In this document: positions 17,985 to 27,010 of the stretch, piece by piece
Layout: every line of letters starts with the position of its first letter
Position numbering within the stretch: the first letter of the stretch is position 1
Assembly (NCBI RefSeq): GCF_000016505.1
Contig: NC_009706.1
Location: 2,914,001-2,978,000 of the forward strand
From: Clostridium kluyveri DSM 555
GTDB lineage: Bacteria > Bacillota > Clostridia > Clostridiales > Clostridiaceae
Direction of reading: 5' to 3'
Length of the DNA: 64,000 nt
Notes under the pieces: model-generated
What the model was told of the DNA's origin: nothing
Database searches by the model: none
Seen by the model: only the letters and a program-made list of their open reading frames with translations
Translations under genes and position numbers: made by a program

Positions 17985-18903
17985 TCACCTTGCCTTTGTA
18001 TTGATTTTCTGTTCCCGCCGTACCTGTTCCAGAATATCGGCGGGGATACGGTCAACAAGACGCTGGATATTATGTAGTTCACTTTCCAGCCTTGCCTGTT
18101 TCGCTGGCTTTGGCCCGGACTTCCAGCTTCTTGTTTTCCGCTATCAAATCGTCAATCGTAACCCGGTATTTTTTAAGCTGACCGCTGAAATTTTCCATCT
18201 GCGGGAACCACTTTTTCAGCAGGGTGAGGGCTTCCTCCTTTTTCTTTCCGGCGTTGATAGGATTGATACCGTCCAGCGCCATTTCAATGGCTCTTGCCTG
18301 TTTGGAGAGGGAAACGGCCTGTTTGAATAATCGTGTCGGGATATGCTTACGACCTGTTTGAAATGCGCTTTCTCCACACTCCAATTCCGGGTATTTCTCC
18401 ACCATGTAAGCGTAAAAATCGTCCTGCCATCTGGATAGGCTGGCCCGGTTGCCTAAAATCTCTTTGGCAGATAGGCGGTTATCCTCCGTCAGCGGTACAA
18501 AGGTGAGGTGCATATGGGGCGTTCGCTCGTCCATATGTACCACCGCCGACACGATATTGTCCCGGCCTACCCGCTGGATAAGGAAGTCAGCCGCCCTCTG
18601 GAAAAACGCCGCCGTTTCTCTTGGGGATTTCCCCTTAAAAAATTCCGGGCTGGCAGTTATCAGGGTATCCACAAACCGAGTGCTGTCCTTGCGGGTGCGG
18701 CACCCGGCCTGTTCGATACGGTTTTGAATGAAGTGGTAATAGCGTCCCTCCGGTTTTACGATATGGAAGTTGTACCTGCTCCGGCTGGTGTCTATGTCCG
18801 GGTTGCTGGCGTACTGTTCTTTCTGGCGTTCGTGGTGGGCTTCCAGCGGCCTTGCCGGGTTGCCCTTGTGCTTTTCAAAGCGTAAGATTGCGTGTTGCGG
18901 CAA
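17985..18903 (-). pseudogene. MobV-type relaxase with a C-terminal frameshift
   Basis: The N-terminal 230 residues contain the MobA/MobL (Pre/Mob) relaxase signatures: the N-terminal AILRFEKHKG, a tyrosine-rich middle (SRYNFHIVKPEGRYYHF) and the metal-binding triad HMDERTPHMHLTFVPL. The frame closes at 18079 after KASETGKAGK. The expected tail, QARLESELHNIQRLVDRIPA to INTKAR, continues in another frame to a TGA at 17985. A one-base slip near 18105 is inferred. The relaxase would nick oriT for mobilization in trans by a conjugative element. The catalytic part is intact. Confidence 0.85.
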
Positions 18904-19023
18904 TATCTATCAATCCTCCCTTCGGTGACGGTTAGAAGCCTGTTTTCCGGGGTGGGAGTACAAACATACAGCCCACCCCGGAACGGCTTCCAGAAACCTT
19001 GTGATACCGGGCTTTTCCAGCCC

Positions 19024-19413
19024 TTATTTGTCCGCTTTGTTCCGTTTGTTTCGATTGCTTTTGTTCTTCTGCTTGCGGTGTACCTCTTTGGCACAGACTT
19101 CACAGTATTTTGCCCGGTTGGAGCCGGGGACGAAAGCCGCCCCGCAAACGGCGCACCGCTTCACATCACCGCTATGGAAAAACTCTGTTTCCAGCGGCAG
19201 AACCGCATGGCGGAACCATGTACAGCAGACGGAATAGGAAATGCTTTGGACGCAGACACATTCCTCCCCATCGTCCAGCATAAGGCAGTTGCCGTTATCG
19301 TAATTGCAGCACTCCCGGCGTATCAGGGCGTTGACCCTCTTGCGCTGTCCCGGCGTCATGCGGGGCAGAGAGCCGTCCGGCCTGCGCTCGATTGGCTTTA
19401 GTTTATCTCTCAT
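19024..19413 (-). CDS. Cysteine-rich VLP-domain protein
   Basis: The 129-residue protein has an N-terminal part (RMTPGQRKRVNALIRRECCNYDNGNCLMLDD) and many Cys residues in CC, CVCVQ and CC contexts. It ends in a zinc-ribbon-like CAVCGAAF .. YCEVCAKEVHRKQ and a basic tail. This is the Cys_rich_VLP family found next to mobilization genes. It probably binds DNA or zinc; its precise function is not known. Confidence 0.85.
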   Translation of the reverse strand: MRDKLKPIERRPDGSLPRMTPGQRKRVNALIRRECCNYDNGNCLMLDDGEECVCVQSISYSVCCTWFRHAVLPLETEFFHSGDVKRCAVCGAAFVPGSNRAKYCEVCAKEVHRKQKNKSNRNKRNKADK

Positions 19414-19512
19414 GGGTATCCTCCGTTTTCATTGTCCTTTGCCGTTTTTCCCGAAAGCCGTTCCTGCCCCATTCCTGCGGCGTATTTCCTGCATTGGCAC
19501 GCTCCCCAGCAA

Positions 19513-19535
19513 CTTCGGACCAACGTGGCCCGAAG
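19513..19535. other. oriT-like inverted repeat, site 1
   Basis: CTTCGGACCAA and GTGGCCCGAAG form an imperfect inverted repeat just upstream of the VLP-relaxase gene block. It shares the CTTCGG..CCCGAAG core with sites at 20525-20547 and 25703-25727. Confidence 0.4.
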
Positions 19536-19762
19536 TGCGGTTCATGGCAGTGCTTCCCCTGCGGGTGGTATCCCTTTCGGACGGTCATTCACTTGTATTG
19601 TCCATCGATGAACTAACTCAAGTGTATACTTTTTTGACCGCCCCTCCCGTATATCCACAAGGTTGGAAAACGGGCCGAAAATGAAAAAATTCCATGCTTG
19701 TGGAAAGGTATGGTATAATGAGAACAGGCAGAAAACTGAAGCAGGGAAAGGAGGATACGGTT

Positions 19763-20220
19763 ATGAATGTGGCCTTGACGATACAGGAACGGTTAAAGGA
19801 TTTGCGGGTGGAACGGGGCCTTACGCTGGAGCAGTTGGAACAGCGGACAGGCATTTCAAAATCCGCTTTGGGCAGCTATGAAACAGAGGATTACAAGGAC
19901 ATCAGCCACACCAGAATTGTGACGCTGGCGAAATTCTACAGCGTGTCCGCCGATTACCTGGTTGGGGCTGACAGAAAACAAAAAACACCCAAACGCCGAT
20001 CTTGCAGACCTGCGTTTGAGTGATGGCATGATAGACCTATTGAAAAGCGGGGCAATCAACACCCGGCCTCTTTGTGAAATGGCGGCGCATAAGGATTTTG
20101 TGAAGCTGCTGGCCGACATTGAGATTTATGTGGACGGCATTGCCAGTATGCAAGTACAGAACCTAAACGCCTATGTCAATCTGGCGAGGGACACCATAGA
20201 AAAAAAGTACCGCCCCGTTG
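19763..20220 (+). pseudogene. XRE-family regulator, frameshifted
   Basis: From ATG 19763 (after AAAGGAGG) an HTH domain is read (LTIQERLKDLRVERGLTLEQ, then GISKSALGSYE). At the four-G run near 19966 the frame slips: LVG should continue as LTENKKHPNADLADLRL, which is found in the +1 frame to about 20215 (DFVKLLADIEIYVDG, QNLNAYVN). The expected C-terminus is then lost. In related elements this protein regulates mobile-element genes. The N-terminal HTH may still be made. Confidence 0.8.
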
Positions 20221-20229
20221 CCGTCCGCT

Positions 20230-20668
20230 CCATTCTACTGCAAAATCGGCTCCGCTACATTGCGATAATCGTTAGTTTTTCGGTGGCTCTGCCCCCGCAC
20301 CCCCGACCTCCTCCAAAGAACAGAGAAAACCAAACGGCGAAAGGCGTTGTCAATGGGAATGTGGAATAGCGGACGGAACGGAGCATATGCCTCAAAAGCC
20401 CATTGACATAAGCAGAAGCCCACACTAAACAGCAAGGTTCCCATGTCCTTTCACATGGGAACCTCTGCCACACGGCGAGTGGGGGGAGTTCCAGAGGTGG
20501 AACGCCTCTGGATACCTTGCGGCACTTCGGGCCAAGTTGGCCCGAAGAATTTGGATTGTGAAGGCAATGAAAATGATGTATAATTAACCCGGAAATAGCG
20601 CTAAACAGAAATTTGTTGGGCAGTTTTAACTGCTGATAATTTATAATAATAACGGGAGGAAAAGAATA
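20230..20668. other. Hairpin-rich non-coding part of the mobile element (oriT-like)
   Basis: Three stable inverted repeats follow one another: GGTTCCCATGT/ACATGGGAACC (20436-20463), CCAGAGG/CCTCTGG (20491-20511) and the perfect pair CTTCGGGCCAA/TTGGCCCGAAG (20525-20547). The last shares its core with two other sites in the window. This looks like the origin of transfer used by the MobV relaxase. No ORF is convincing here. Confidence 0.5.
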
Positions 20669-20953
20669 ATGGAATATTCTGCTATTGCATTAGTGTTTGT
20701 TGCCGGGCTACTGGCATATAACGAAATTTCTACATTGAAAAAAGTGATTCGAAATCAGGAAAAGCGGCTAAATCAATTAGCAAAACTGACAGGTCATGAG
20801 GATTTATCTTCATATTCGGTTTCTGATCAATTAAAAGAGCAAGTGATTCAGTTGAAACGGGAGGGTAAAACAATCCAGGCAATAAAAAAAATACGGGAAC
20901 AGACCCAAATGGATTTAGTTGAAGCAAAACAATATGTTGACGAATTGGATTAA
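20669..20953 (+). CDS. Membrane-anchored L7/L12 C-terminal-domain-like protein
   Basis: The 94-residue product has an N-terminal membrane segment (about 3-19), a short coiled coil (KKVIRNQEKRLNQLAKLTG) and a C-terminal region, VIQLKREGKTIQAIKKIREQ then DLVEAKQYVDEL, that matches the fold core of ribosomal protein L7/L12 C-terminal domains. GGGAGGAAAAG precedes the ATG. A host-type homologue with the same architecture is at 45243-45512. The role is unknown; a protein-docking function is only a guess. Confidence 0.75.
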   Translation: MEYSAIALVFVAGLLAYNEISTLKKVIRNQEKRLNQLAKLTGHEDLSSYSVSDQLKEQVIQLKREGKTIQAIKKIREQTQMDLVEAKQYVDELD

Positions 20954-20959
20954 ACCTGA

Positions 20960-21303
20960 TTTATCAACATGAGCAGCTTATGGGTATAACGAGAAGTCGA
21001 TAAATTTTAATTTACGGTATTCCTTTTGGGTTTTCATATACGCCCTGTCCGCTGATGAAAGCGGACTGTCCTTTGCGGCTCCACTCCGCAAATTCCCGCC
21101 CGCTTTCCTGCCGCTTAAAACGCCTTTGCCCTCCACGGCGGCAACGGCGTTTTCACGGCAACGCTTACAGAGCGTATAACACACTACACTTTGCTCCGCA
21201 AAGTTGTGTGCCAAGGGGCAATCCCCACAACAAAAAAGGCTGCATATTCCCTCTGCGAGAACATGCAGCCCTTTTGTTGTCAGCAGCCCGTTTCACGGTC
21301 TGC
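20960..21303. other. Right end of the mobile element, no convincing gene
   Basis: GC-rich DNA with small inverted repeats, including GGCTGCA/TGCAGCC (about 21238-21270, followed by CTTTTG) and ACTTTGC/GCAAAGT (about 21187-21205). Open frames here lack start signals and recognisable domains. Confidence 0.4.
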
Positions 21304-21330
21304 GTGTAGTTCCTTGTAAACTGACCTAAG

Positions 21331-21650
21331 TGGAATTGTAAATACCACATAGTTTTTGCACCAAAATATAGAAGACAGATAATATATGGAAAGATAAAAT
21401 CAGATATGGGAGTAATACTAAGAAAATTGTGTGAACATAAGGATGTAGAAATTATTGAAGCAAATGCATGTAGGGATCACATACATATGCTTGTAAGTAT
21501 ACCGCCTAAATTAAGTGTACCACAGTTTATGGGATATCTTAAAGGAAAAAGTTCATTAATGATTTTTGATAGACATGCAAATTTAAAATATAGATATAGT
21601 AATAGGCGATTTTGGTGTAAAGGGTACTATGAGCGTTATATATTAGGAAA
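21331..21650 (+). pseudogene. tnpA: 3' part of the split IS200 transposase gene
   Basis: The frame resumes with WNCKYHIVFAPKYRRQ and reaches the catalytic HUH motif (CRDHIHMLVSIPP), then PQFMGYLKGKSSLMIF and RFWCKGYY. The expected catalytic-tyrosine tail is missing: after CKGYY the sequence runs into unrelated DNA and then a recombinase fragment. It joins to the 5' part ending at about 16069. So the IS200 gene was both split by the large element and truncated at its 3' end. Confidence 0.85.
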
Positions 21651-21659
21651 ACCAACAAA

Positions 21660-22765
21660 CCGTTCGAGCCTCACAGACTGGCTCTTTTTAAGCGGGGCCA
21701 AGTTGATTTGGGAAACGATAGCGGAATAGCTGACCGCAAGGTGTACCTGTTGCCGAATTGCGTACAATGTAGCCGCTTCAAGCCTTGTACTTTTAATCGA
21801 GTGCATGGTGCAGGCTTTTTTTGAAAGGCTTTTGTATGTGCCGCATTGGTAGTAAACATACAATTCCTTGCTTGCTATCCGTGACATTGCCCTGCCGCAA
21901 TCCGCACAGCGGAGAAAGCCGCTGAACAGATATAGTTGTTTTTGCTTTGGCGCGGTGCGGGTATCGCGCTTTAACAGTTGTTTAACCTTTTCAAATGTTT
22001 CCCGGTCAACAAGCGGCTCATGGGTATTCTGAACGACAATCCAATCTTCTTCGGGTACAGCCTCGATTTTGTGTATTTTGTAGCTCTTGACACGGTTTCG
22101 GCCTTGCGCCATATCCCCAATATAAACAGGATTTTTCAGCATGTTGGTGACTGTGATGGTACTCCACATTGGCTTTGCCTGTCCGTTGGGGCAACTATAC
22201 TTTAGACCCTGGCTCTGCTTGTAGAGGGACGGACACATAACGCCGTGGTCGTTCAGATGGTTTACGATTGCCCTAACCGCCATACCGTTTAGAAACATGG
22301 CAAAAATCTGTTTTACCACTTCGGCGGCTTCACGGTCTACAAGCAGGGCGTGTTTGTCGTTGGGGTCTTTGATGTAGCCATAGGGAGCGTAGGAGCCGAT
22401 AAACTCACCGTTGCGCTTTTTATAGTCAACCACCTGCCGGATTTTCTTTGAGGTCTGATAGCAGTATTGATCGTTCATTACGTTTGTTATCGGCACAACC
22501 ATGTTAGAAACGCTGTCCGGGTCATTGTAGCTGTCTATCCGCTCATGCAAGCTGATAAATCTTACATTCATCTGCACAAACAGCCTGTCAATCAGGATGT
22601 CCACCTCAACATAGTCACGGGAAAGACGCGAAAGGTCTTTGATAATCACACAGTTGATTTTCCCGGTGCAAATGTCGGACAATAATCTTTGAAAATCATC
22701 GCGGTCGGCGTCTGTTCCGGTAAAGCCATCGTCTTTGTATTCTTTAAAGTGGACCCCTTTGTCAA
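21660..22765 (-). pseudogene. Second large serine recombinase, truncated at both ends
   Basis: The readable part begins KGVHFKEYKDDGFTGTDADR, continues with LSRLSRDYVEVD, a recombinase domain (APYGYIKDPNDKHALLVDRE), a zinc ribbon (CADCGRAMSR .. YYQCGTYK) and ends near KKSQSVRLE. The N-terminal catalytic Ser region is absent, and the C-terminal coiled coil is cut at the junction with the IS200 fragment. It is a TnpX/TndX-like remnant distinct from the recombinase at 16-17.6 kb. Confidence 0.85.
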
Positions 22766-22850
22766 GACAAATTTTTAATCTATTTATAGTTAGGTCAATA
22801 AACAAAAATCTAAAAAAATATATCAATATACTTTCCCGCAAATTCTTCTC

Positions 22851-22931
22851 ACTTTCAGATAAATATTATGTCATGGACTTGCCATCTTTAGATGGTGCGC
22901 AGCATCCTTGACGTAATATTTATCTGAAAGT
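22851..22931. repeat. 81 bp palindromic element
   Basis: Arms of 23 bases beginning ACTTTCAGATAAATATTA (22851-22873 and inverted 22909-22931) match at 22 of 23 positions around a 35-base centre that has its own small hairpin (GCCATC/GATGGT). It sits at the ragged end of an IS3 fragment. It could be a miniature transposable element or a terminus relic. Confidence 0.6.
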
Positions 22932-22959
22932 ATGATTTTGTTACTGGGAAGTAAAAATA

Positions 22960-23515
22960 TCCTAACTTTTAAAATATATTTCAGCAGGAGTATTATATTT
23001 AAGACTTTCCTGGAGCCAGCCTCAATGAACAGATTTGTATATTTAAAGCTTGTAAAATGACTGCCCTGGTCACCATTCATAATTTCAGGATATGCCTGTT
23101 TCAAGGCGTTCTTACATGCATTTAGTACAAAACGAATCTCAAGATTGTCATCTATCTCCCAGCTTACAACAAAACGTGAATGCCAGTCAATAATTGCGGC
23201 TAGATAAAGCCAGCTTTTATGTATGGGAACATAGGTGATATCAATTCTCCAAACCTGGCTAGGCCTACCAATTACAAGTCCTTTAAGCAAATAGGGATAA
23301 ATAATGTGACCTGATTCTGCCTTACTAGCATTCTTACGTGGATATATGGCCTGTATACCCATTTCCCTCATATGCCTGAGTACAGCTTTTTTATTTATGG
23401 TCATATTATTATATTTCTTAAGCCATACAGCAATTCTCCTGTATCCGAATTCAGGATGTGTTGTGTATATTTTATCGATTTCTCTTTTGATAAATAAATC
23501 ATGTTCATCTGCCAA
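22960..23515 (-). pseudogene. IS3-family (IS150-like) transposase fragment
   Basis: The frame contains the IS3 orfB region YTTHPEFGYRRIAVWLKKY, REMGIQAIYPRK, the first Asp in WRIDITYVPI and the second in IIDWHSRFVVSWE. The third catalytic region breaks off after NGDQGSHFTS and IEAG. The N-terminal part is out of frame upstream. Both ends are lost, so it is a dead IS fragment. Confidence 0.85.
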
Positions 23516-23577
23516 GGTGGTGACCCCTCACATATAAAGAGATGTAGTAATTTTTGTTGCATAAAAAACCCTTTTAA

Positions 23578-23612
23578 AGGAAATGGCGGCTTTGTTTTCA
23601 CAAGCCGCCATT
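23578..23612 (-). terminator. Intrinsic terminator
   Basis: AATGGCGGCTT and AAGCCGCCATT form an 11 bp GC-rich stem. It serves the lipocalin-like gene whose stop is at 23768. Confidence 0.7.
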
Positions 23613-23767
23613 CCGCATTCGTCTAATTAACAGGTTAGGTTTGGCATAAACAACGGCTTTTTATTGTTGAGAAAAACTTCCTGAAAATAATTAAATCCCT
23701 CCTAAATATGATTGACTGTAAAGGCAATTCCAAGAGTGCTTTCGCCTACAGATTCCTTTTCGTCCTG

Positions 23768-24733
23768 TTAGTCCATGAGCTTATTAGCAAACTTCTTGTT
23801 CCATACCCCTGGAAGCAGCTCTACAAATGCCTTTCCAACAATTTCTCCAGCACTGTTTGTAAGATTGCACAGTTCCTCAAAGTACATATTGTGCATTTGG
23901 CCTTCCATGATGGGCGTAATGGTATATGTTTCTTCCTTGATGCCCGGCATGGAAACATCCCATCCGCTGGTGAATTTCAGTCCATCCACTTCAATGTACT
24001 TGTGAGATTTGATGGTGTAGTTGTTCATACGTTGCGCCGTATTCTTCATGATGTAAGTGCCATCCACGTAATCATGCTGCGGAAAAGAAAACAGCATGAT
24101 CTGTTCATCATCGAAGAAGCGAAGGGAAAACCATTCCCAATGCCTCTCGGCGTTCACCAGATTATAAATGCCGCCCTGCTTATCAAACCATGCAGTTCCG
24201 GTGATACTAAATGTTTTGTCGCCTAATGTCATGGTGCCTTTTGCCGGCATACTGGGGTACGAATAGTATATGGTGCTATCCTTGTCGGTAAACGAGTCAC
24301 TGCCCATCAGCAAATACCCATTGTCGCAATGCCAGAAAGCACCCTTGCCGTAATCAAGGTATACGTCATAGGAAAATCCGTCCCCATTAGCAATGAGATG
24401 CATTCCATTCTCGTTCTTTGTCAGCGAGATCATTTCACCATACTTAACAGTATTTTCATCCACAACAACATTTTTGTCATTGATTTCTGTCTTCTTAGTG
24501 AAATAGTGCTTCTTGTTGTTAAAGTCCGTAATCGCTACGTGCGATATCCAGGGGGTCATCATCGGAATTGATGCCTTGATTACGGTATACTGGTAAGAAT
24601 ACTCATTACCGGCCTCATCTTTAACAAAGCCTGTGGCGTACCACCATTCGGAAGCTTTTTTATGGCTGAGCCACTCCTGCTCAAAGGAACCATGATTCCG
24701 GCCCGAATAAGCAATTTCTTTTACCCTTGACAT
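23768..24733 (-). CDS. Lipocalin-like (AttH/CrtC-type) protein
   Basis: The start is ATG 24733, eight bases after AAAGGAG, giving 321 residues beginning MSRVKEIAYSG. It is beta-rich with no signal peptide. It shows the AttH/carotenoid 1,2-hydratase-like pattern: an early SEWWYATGFV, a central WFDKQGG and HWEWFSLRFFDD, and repeated Trp/Tyr strands across two lipocalin-like halves. Such proteins act on hydrophobic 5-ring or terpenoid-like molecules in some organisms; the substrate here is unknown. The divergent tetR at 24888 probably controls it. Confidence 0.75.
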   Translation of the reverse strand: MSRVKEIAYSGRNHGSFEQEWLSHKKASEWWYATGFVKDEAGNEYSYQYTVIKASIPMMTPWISHVAITDFNNKKHYFTKKTEINDKNVVVDENTVKYGEMISLTKNENGMHLIANGDGFSYDVYLDYGKGAFWHCDNGYLLMGSDSFTDKDSTIYYSYPSMPAKGTMTLGDKTFSITGTAWFDKQGGIYNLVNAERHWEWFSLRFFDDEQIMLFSFPQHDYVDGTYIMKNTAQRMNNYTIKSHKYIEVDGLKFTSGWDVSMPGIKEETYTITPIMEGQMHNMYFEELCNLTNSAGEIVGKAFVELLPGVWNKKFANKLMD

Positions 24734-24887
24734 AGTATATTCTCCTTTCAGATTGACAAATTGTTTCAAATGTGTCACAGTGTCATTATAACGACTAATG
24801 GTCATTTTGTCATTAAGCAATTTTTAACGATATGTCACAAAAAAGACGGATACTCATAGTTTGTCGGATTGGAAGGTTGAATTTTTT
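24734..24887. promoter_or_regulatory. Divergent regulatory region
   Basis: The gap between the lipocalin-like gene and tetR contains TGTCACAGTGTCA and AATGGTCATTTTGTCATT, short dyads with repeated TGTCA/TGACA words that could be the TetR operators. No individual base-level assignment is possible. Confidence 0.4.
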
Positions 24888-25439
24888 ATGAACGAGAGCA
24901 GGAAAGTCAAGTATACACGGAAAGTTATTAAGCAGAGCTTTTTAAGCCTGCTTATGGAAAGACCCATTGGAAAGATAACAGTAGCGGAAATATGTAAGTT
25001 GGCGGATGTACATCGTGGCACCTTTTATCAGCATTACCATGATGTATACCATCTCTTAGAAGTCATTGAGGAAGAATTGTATAAGCAGTTCGAAGAAATG
25101 CTGCCAATATTGGAAAATAGCATGACCTCCATCACATCGGTTGCGGTTACACTGATTTATAATGAACAAGATGTTTGCCGAGCCATTCTCGGCGAACACG
25201 GAGATACGCGGTTTTTGCAAAGGGTTTTGAATTTATGCAGACAAAGCAGCTATAACAGCTACGCTAAAATCGGCATAAATGAAAAGGATTCACAGGTCAT
25301 TTATACATTTGTTACATCAGGCTGTGTAGGAATCATACTGTCATGGGTCAATACAGGCTTCAAAGAATCTCCTGATGTTGTTATGAGTTATATTGAAAGG
25401 CTAACACAATCTGGCATGTCGGATTTCATGAACAAGTAA
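24888..25439 (+). CDS. TetR/AcrR family regulator
   Basis: The ATG at 24888 (MNESRKVKYTRKVIKQ) is preferred over the upstream TTG because GGAAGG precedes it. The 183-residue protein has an atypical TetR HTH (SFLSLLMERPIGKITVAEIC, then HRGTFYQHYHDVYHLLE) and a helical C-terminal domain of the TetR_C_8 kind. It is divergent from the lipocalin-like gene and probably its repressor. The surrounding DNA is more GC-rich than the host, consistent with acquisition together. Confidence 0.88.
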   Translation: MNESRKVKYTRKVIKQSFLSLLMERPIGKITVAEICKLADVHRGTFYQHYHDVYHLLEVIEEELYKQFEEMLPILENSMTSITSVAVTLIYNEQDVCRAILGEHGDTRFLQRVLNLCRQSSYNSYAKIGINEKDSQVIYTFVTSGCVGIILSWVNTGFKESPDVVMSYIERLTQSGMSDFMNK

Positions 25440-25589
25440 AAAAGCGTAGTGCAGATTCACTACAACAAGGCAATAACTCCAACACGCAGTTCAAGTAAAG
25501 ATCGATTGTTTCAAAGTGATTATAAAAAGCGGAAGCAAACGGAAAATAAACACGTCACAAACCTTACAAGGAACGGCAATTGGGGCGGT

Positions 25590-25727
25590 AAACGCTAACC
25601 GGCAAGCAGGGCAACTGTGGCCACAGTTGCACATTTTTTGTATTTTGCCCTGCGGTCAAACCACAAAAAATTGCTTGTTGGGGAGCCTCCCCAAACCCTG
25701 CCACATCGGGCCGACTTGACCCGATGT
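25590..25727. other. Stacked inverted repeats, oriT-like site 2
   Basis: Four palindromes lie within 140 bases: CAACTGTGGCCACAGTTG (about 25611-25628), an outer GCAGGGCA/TGCCCTGC pair around it, TTGGGGAG/CTCCCCAA (about 25677-25693), and ACATCGGG with CCCGATGT (25703-25727). The last has the same architecture as the relaxase-linked repeats at 19513 and 20525. It is followed at once by an XRE gene, so this is a second mobilizable-element remnant. Confidence 0.5.
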
Positions 25728-25948
25728 CATTTCTCCGGCGGTACAAATTCCAGCAGATCGCTAATCTCACAATCCAGAACCGTACATATCCGGACCAGAA
25801 CGTCAATATCCAATCTGCTGATGCTGTTGTTACAATAATTATTGATTTGAGAACGCTGCATTTCTGCCTTGTGGCTCAACTTGTTTTTGCTGATGCCTTC
25901 TTTTTTAATCAGTTCATCCAGCTTTATTTTAATCGTTCCGTATTCCAT
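25727..25948 (-). CDS. XRE/Cro-type small regulator
   Basis: 73 residues forming a lone HTH domain: IKIKLDELIKKEGISKNKLS, then MQRSQINNYCNN and a final CTVLDCEISDLLEFVPPEK. This is the YozG/XRE small-regulator type. The gene overlaps the hairpin region, as is common for mobile-element control genes. GC content is higher than the host average. Confidence 0.85.
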   Translation of the reverse strand: MEYGTIKIKLDELIKKEGISKNKLSHKAEMQRSQINNYCNNSISRLDIDVLVRICTVLDCEISDLLEFVPPEK

Positions 25949-26077
25949 CGGAAGCCCTTCTTTGTAAGTTAAAAATCCACATCATTGACATATATAGTAT
26001 GTCCTAAGTAGAATGGATAAGTAAGCTTTAACAAGCCTTGTTAGACATATTACACATGCCAGTAAAAGGAGAGAAAA

Positions 26078-26284
26078 ATGGATACTGCAAAAGCAAAAAA
26101 AGCGTTGAAGAAACTTACTAAACAGAAAGGCGTAAGCGAAGGGGCTGTGCGTCGTGAAATTGAAATCGCCATAGCGGAAGCCATGAAAAGCCTCGAGCCA
26201 CAGGCACAGGCGTTCTGGAAATCTATCCCCCATAATGGAGAGCAGCCAACGCCGGAGGAAGTCACTACCTACATATCTGGATGA
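26078..26284 (+). CDS. Small Spo0A C-terminal-like protein of mobile elements
   Basis: 68 residues: MDTAKAKKALKKLTKQKG, then SEGAVRREIEIAIAEAMKS and PQAQAFWKSIPHNGEQPTPEEV. This matches the short proteins carried by Clostridial conjugative elements that resemble the Spo0A effector domain. AAAGGAG lies eight bases upstream of the ATG. Whether it binds DNA is unknown. Confidence 0.75.
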   Translation: MDTAKAKKALKKLTKQKGVSEGAVRREIEIAIAEAMKSLEPQAQAFWKSIPHNGEQPTPEEVTTYISG

Positions 26285-26366
26285 TCATTCGGATAACTAT
26301 TCATAAGCCTCTTAAATATGCTAAATAATATCTTTGTATTTAATGGCACATGTATTTTTTTACCCT

Positions 26367-26809
26367 TCATTGTACAATAAAAACTATATGATTTTTTTCT
26401 AATATTTTTTTATATTTATTTTGCTTCTTAAATAGCATATCACCCCAATCTTTTGCCCGAAGAGTTAAACCACATTTATATATTTTGCGGATTCCCCAAT
26501 ATTTCAGATTTCTTTGAATTATTTTTATTACATTCTTTGTACCTATACCAGCTGTTGTAGATATCACAAATGCAGCTTTAGAAAACATTTCTTTTACTGG
26601 TCTATGACTCATAAAAATACAACCGAAATGGTCAAGAAACACTTTAATTTGCCCACTCTCGGCAAGTGTATACACAGGTGAAGCTATAATAATACCATCA
26701 GAAATTTTAATTGTTTCTAAAATAGGACGAGTATATTTAATATGGGGGCAATATTCTCCACCAAAACTTCCTTTTTCAAAGCATTTAAAACAGCCGCAAT
26801 AATATGTAA
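26367..26809 (-). pseudogene. 5'-truncated flavodoxin-type oxidoreductase
   Basis: The frame reads YCGCFKCFEKGSFGGEYC, then ISDGIIIASPVYTLAESGQI and a C-terminal FMN-reductase fold, typical of NAD(P)H-dependent flavodoxin-family reductases. No start codon exists: upstream the frame runs into the terminator of family 1 RNA copy c. The FMN-binding N-terminus (about 40 residues) is missing. A separate flavodoxin fragment lies at 37170-37712. Confidence 0.75.
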
Positions 26810-26811
26810 AT

Positions 26812-27010
26812 AAAAATAAGCACCCTAAATGACGAGTGCCTATTTTATATAATATTATTTTTTAAGGATGCAATTTTGATATATCAACTCCTGGAAGTTG
26901 CATTTAAATTTAATGTGCCCTGCAGCCACAGACACAGCCTTATGTATCCCCAATGCCCAGAGGATAGTATATATACTTTATTATGTATTATATACATCAA
27001 TTGTTACTAT
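26812..27010 (-). ncRNA. Family 1 pseudoknot RNA, copy c
   Basis: Pseudoknot at 26896-26935: stem 1 GTGTCT/GGGCAC, stem 2 GGCTGCA/TGCAACT, which has one mismatch and one wobble, so this copy may be decaying. An extra 5' hairpin (ATCCTC with GAGGAT-like arms, about 26945-26975) is shared with copies e and i. The terminator is at 26812-26848. Confidence 0.55.

Larger units (their letters stand above)
16073..21323. mobile_element. Integrative mobilizable element bounded by 20 bp inverted repeats
   Basis: The ends carry CAGTTTACAAGGRACTACAC (16073-16092) and its inverted copy (21304-21323), with one mismatch. Inside are a large serine recombinase, a small recombinase-associated protein, a MobV relaxase, a Cys-rich VLP protein and an XRE regulator. 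Most of the interior is visibly GC-rich against an AT-rich host. The gene set is typical of mobilizable elements of gut Clostridia such as Lachnospiraceae. It interrupts an IS200 tnpA gene. Several genes are broken, so it is probably immobile now. Confidence 0.85.

Noticed and set aside
20978-21214. Minus-strand frame of 78 codons at the right end of the mobile element
   Set aside because: No ribosome binding site and no recognisable domain; the area is full of inverted repeats, so it was treated as non-coding.
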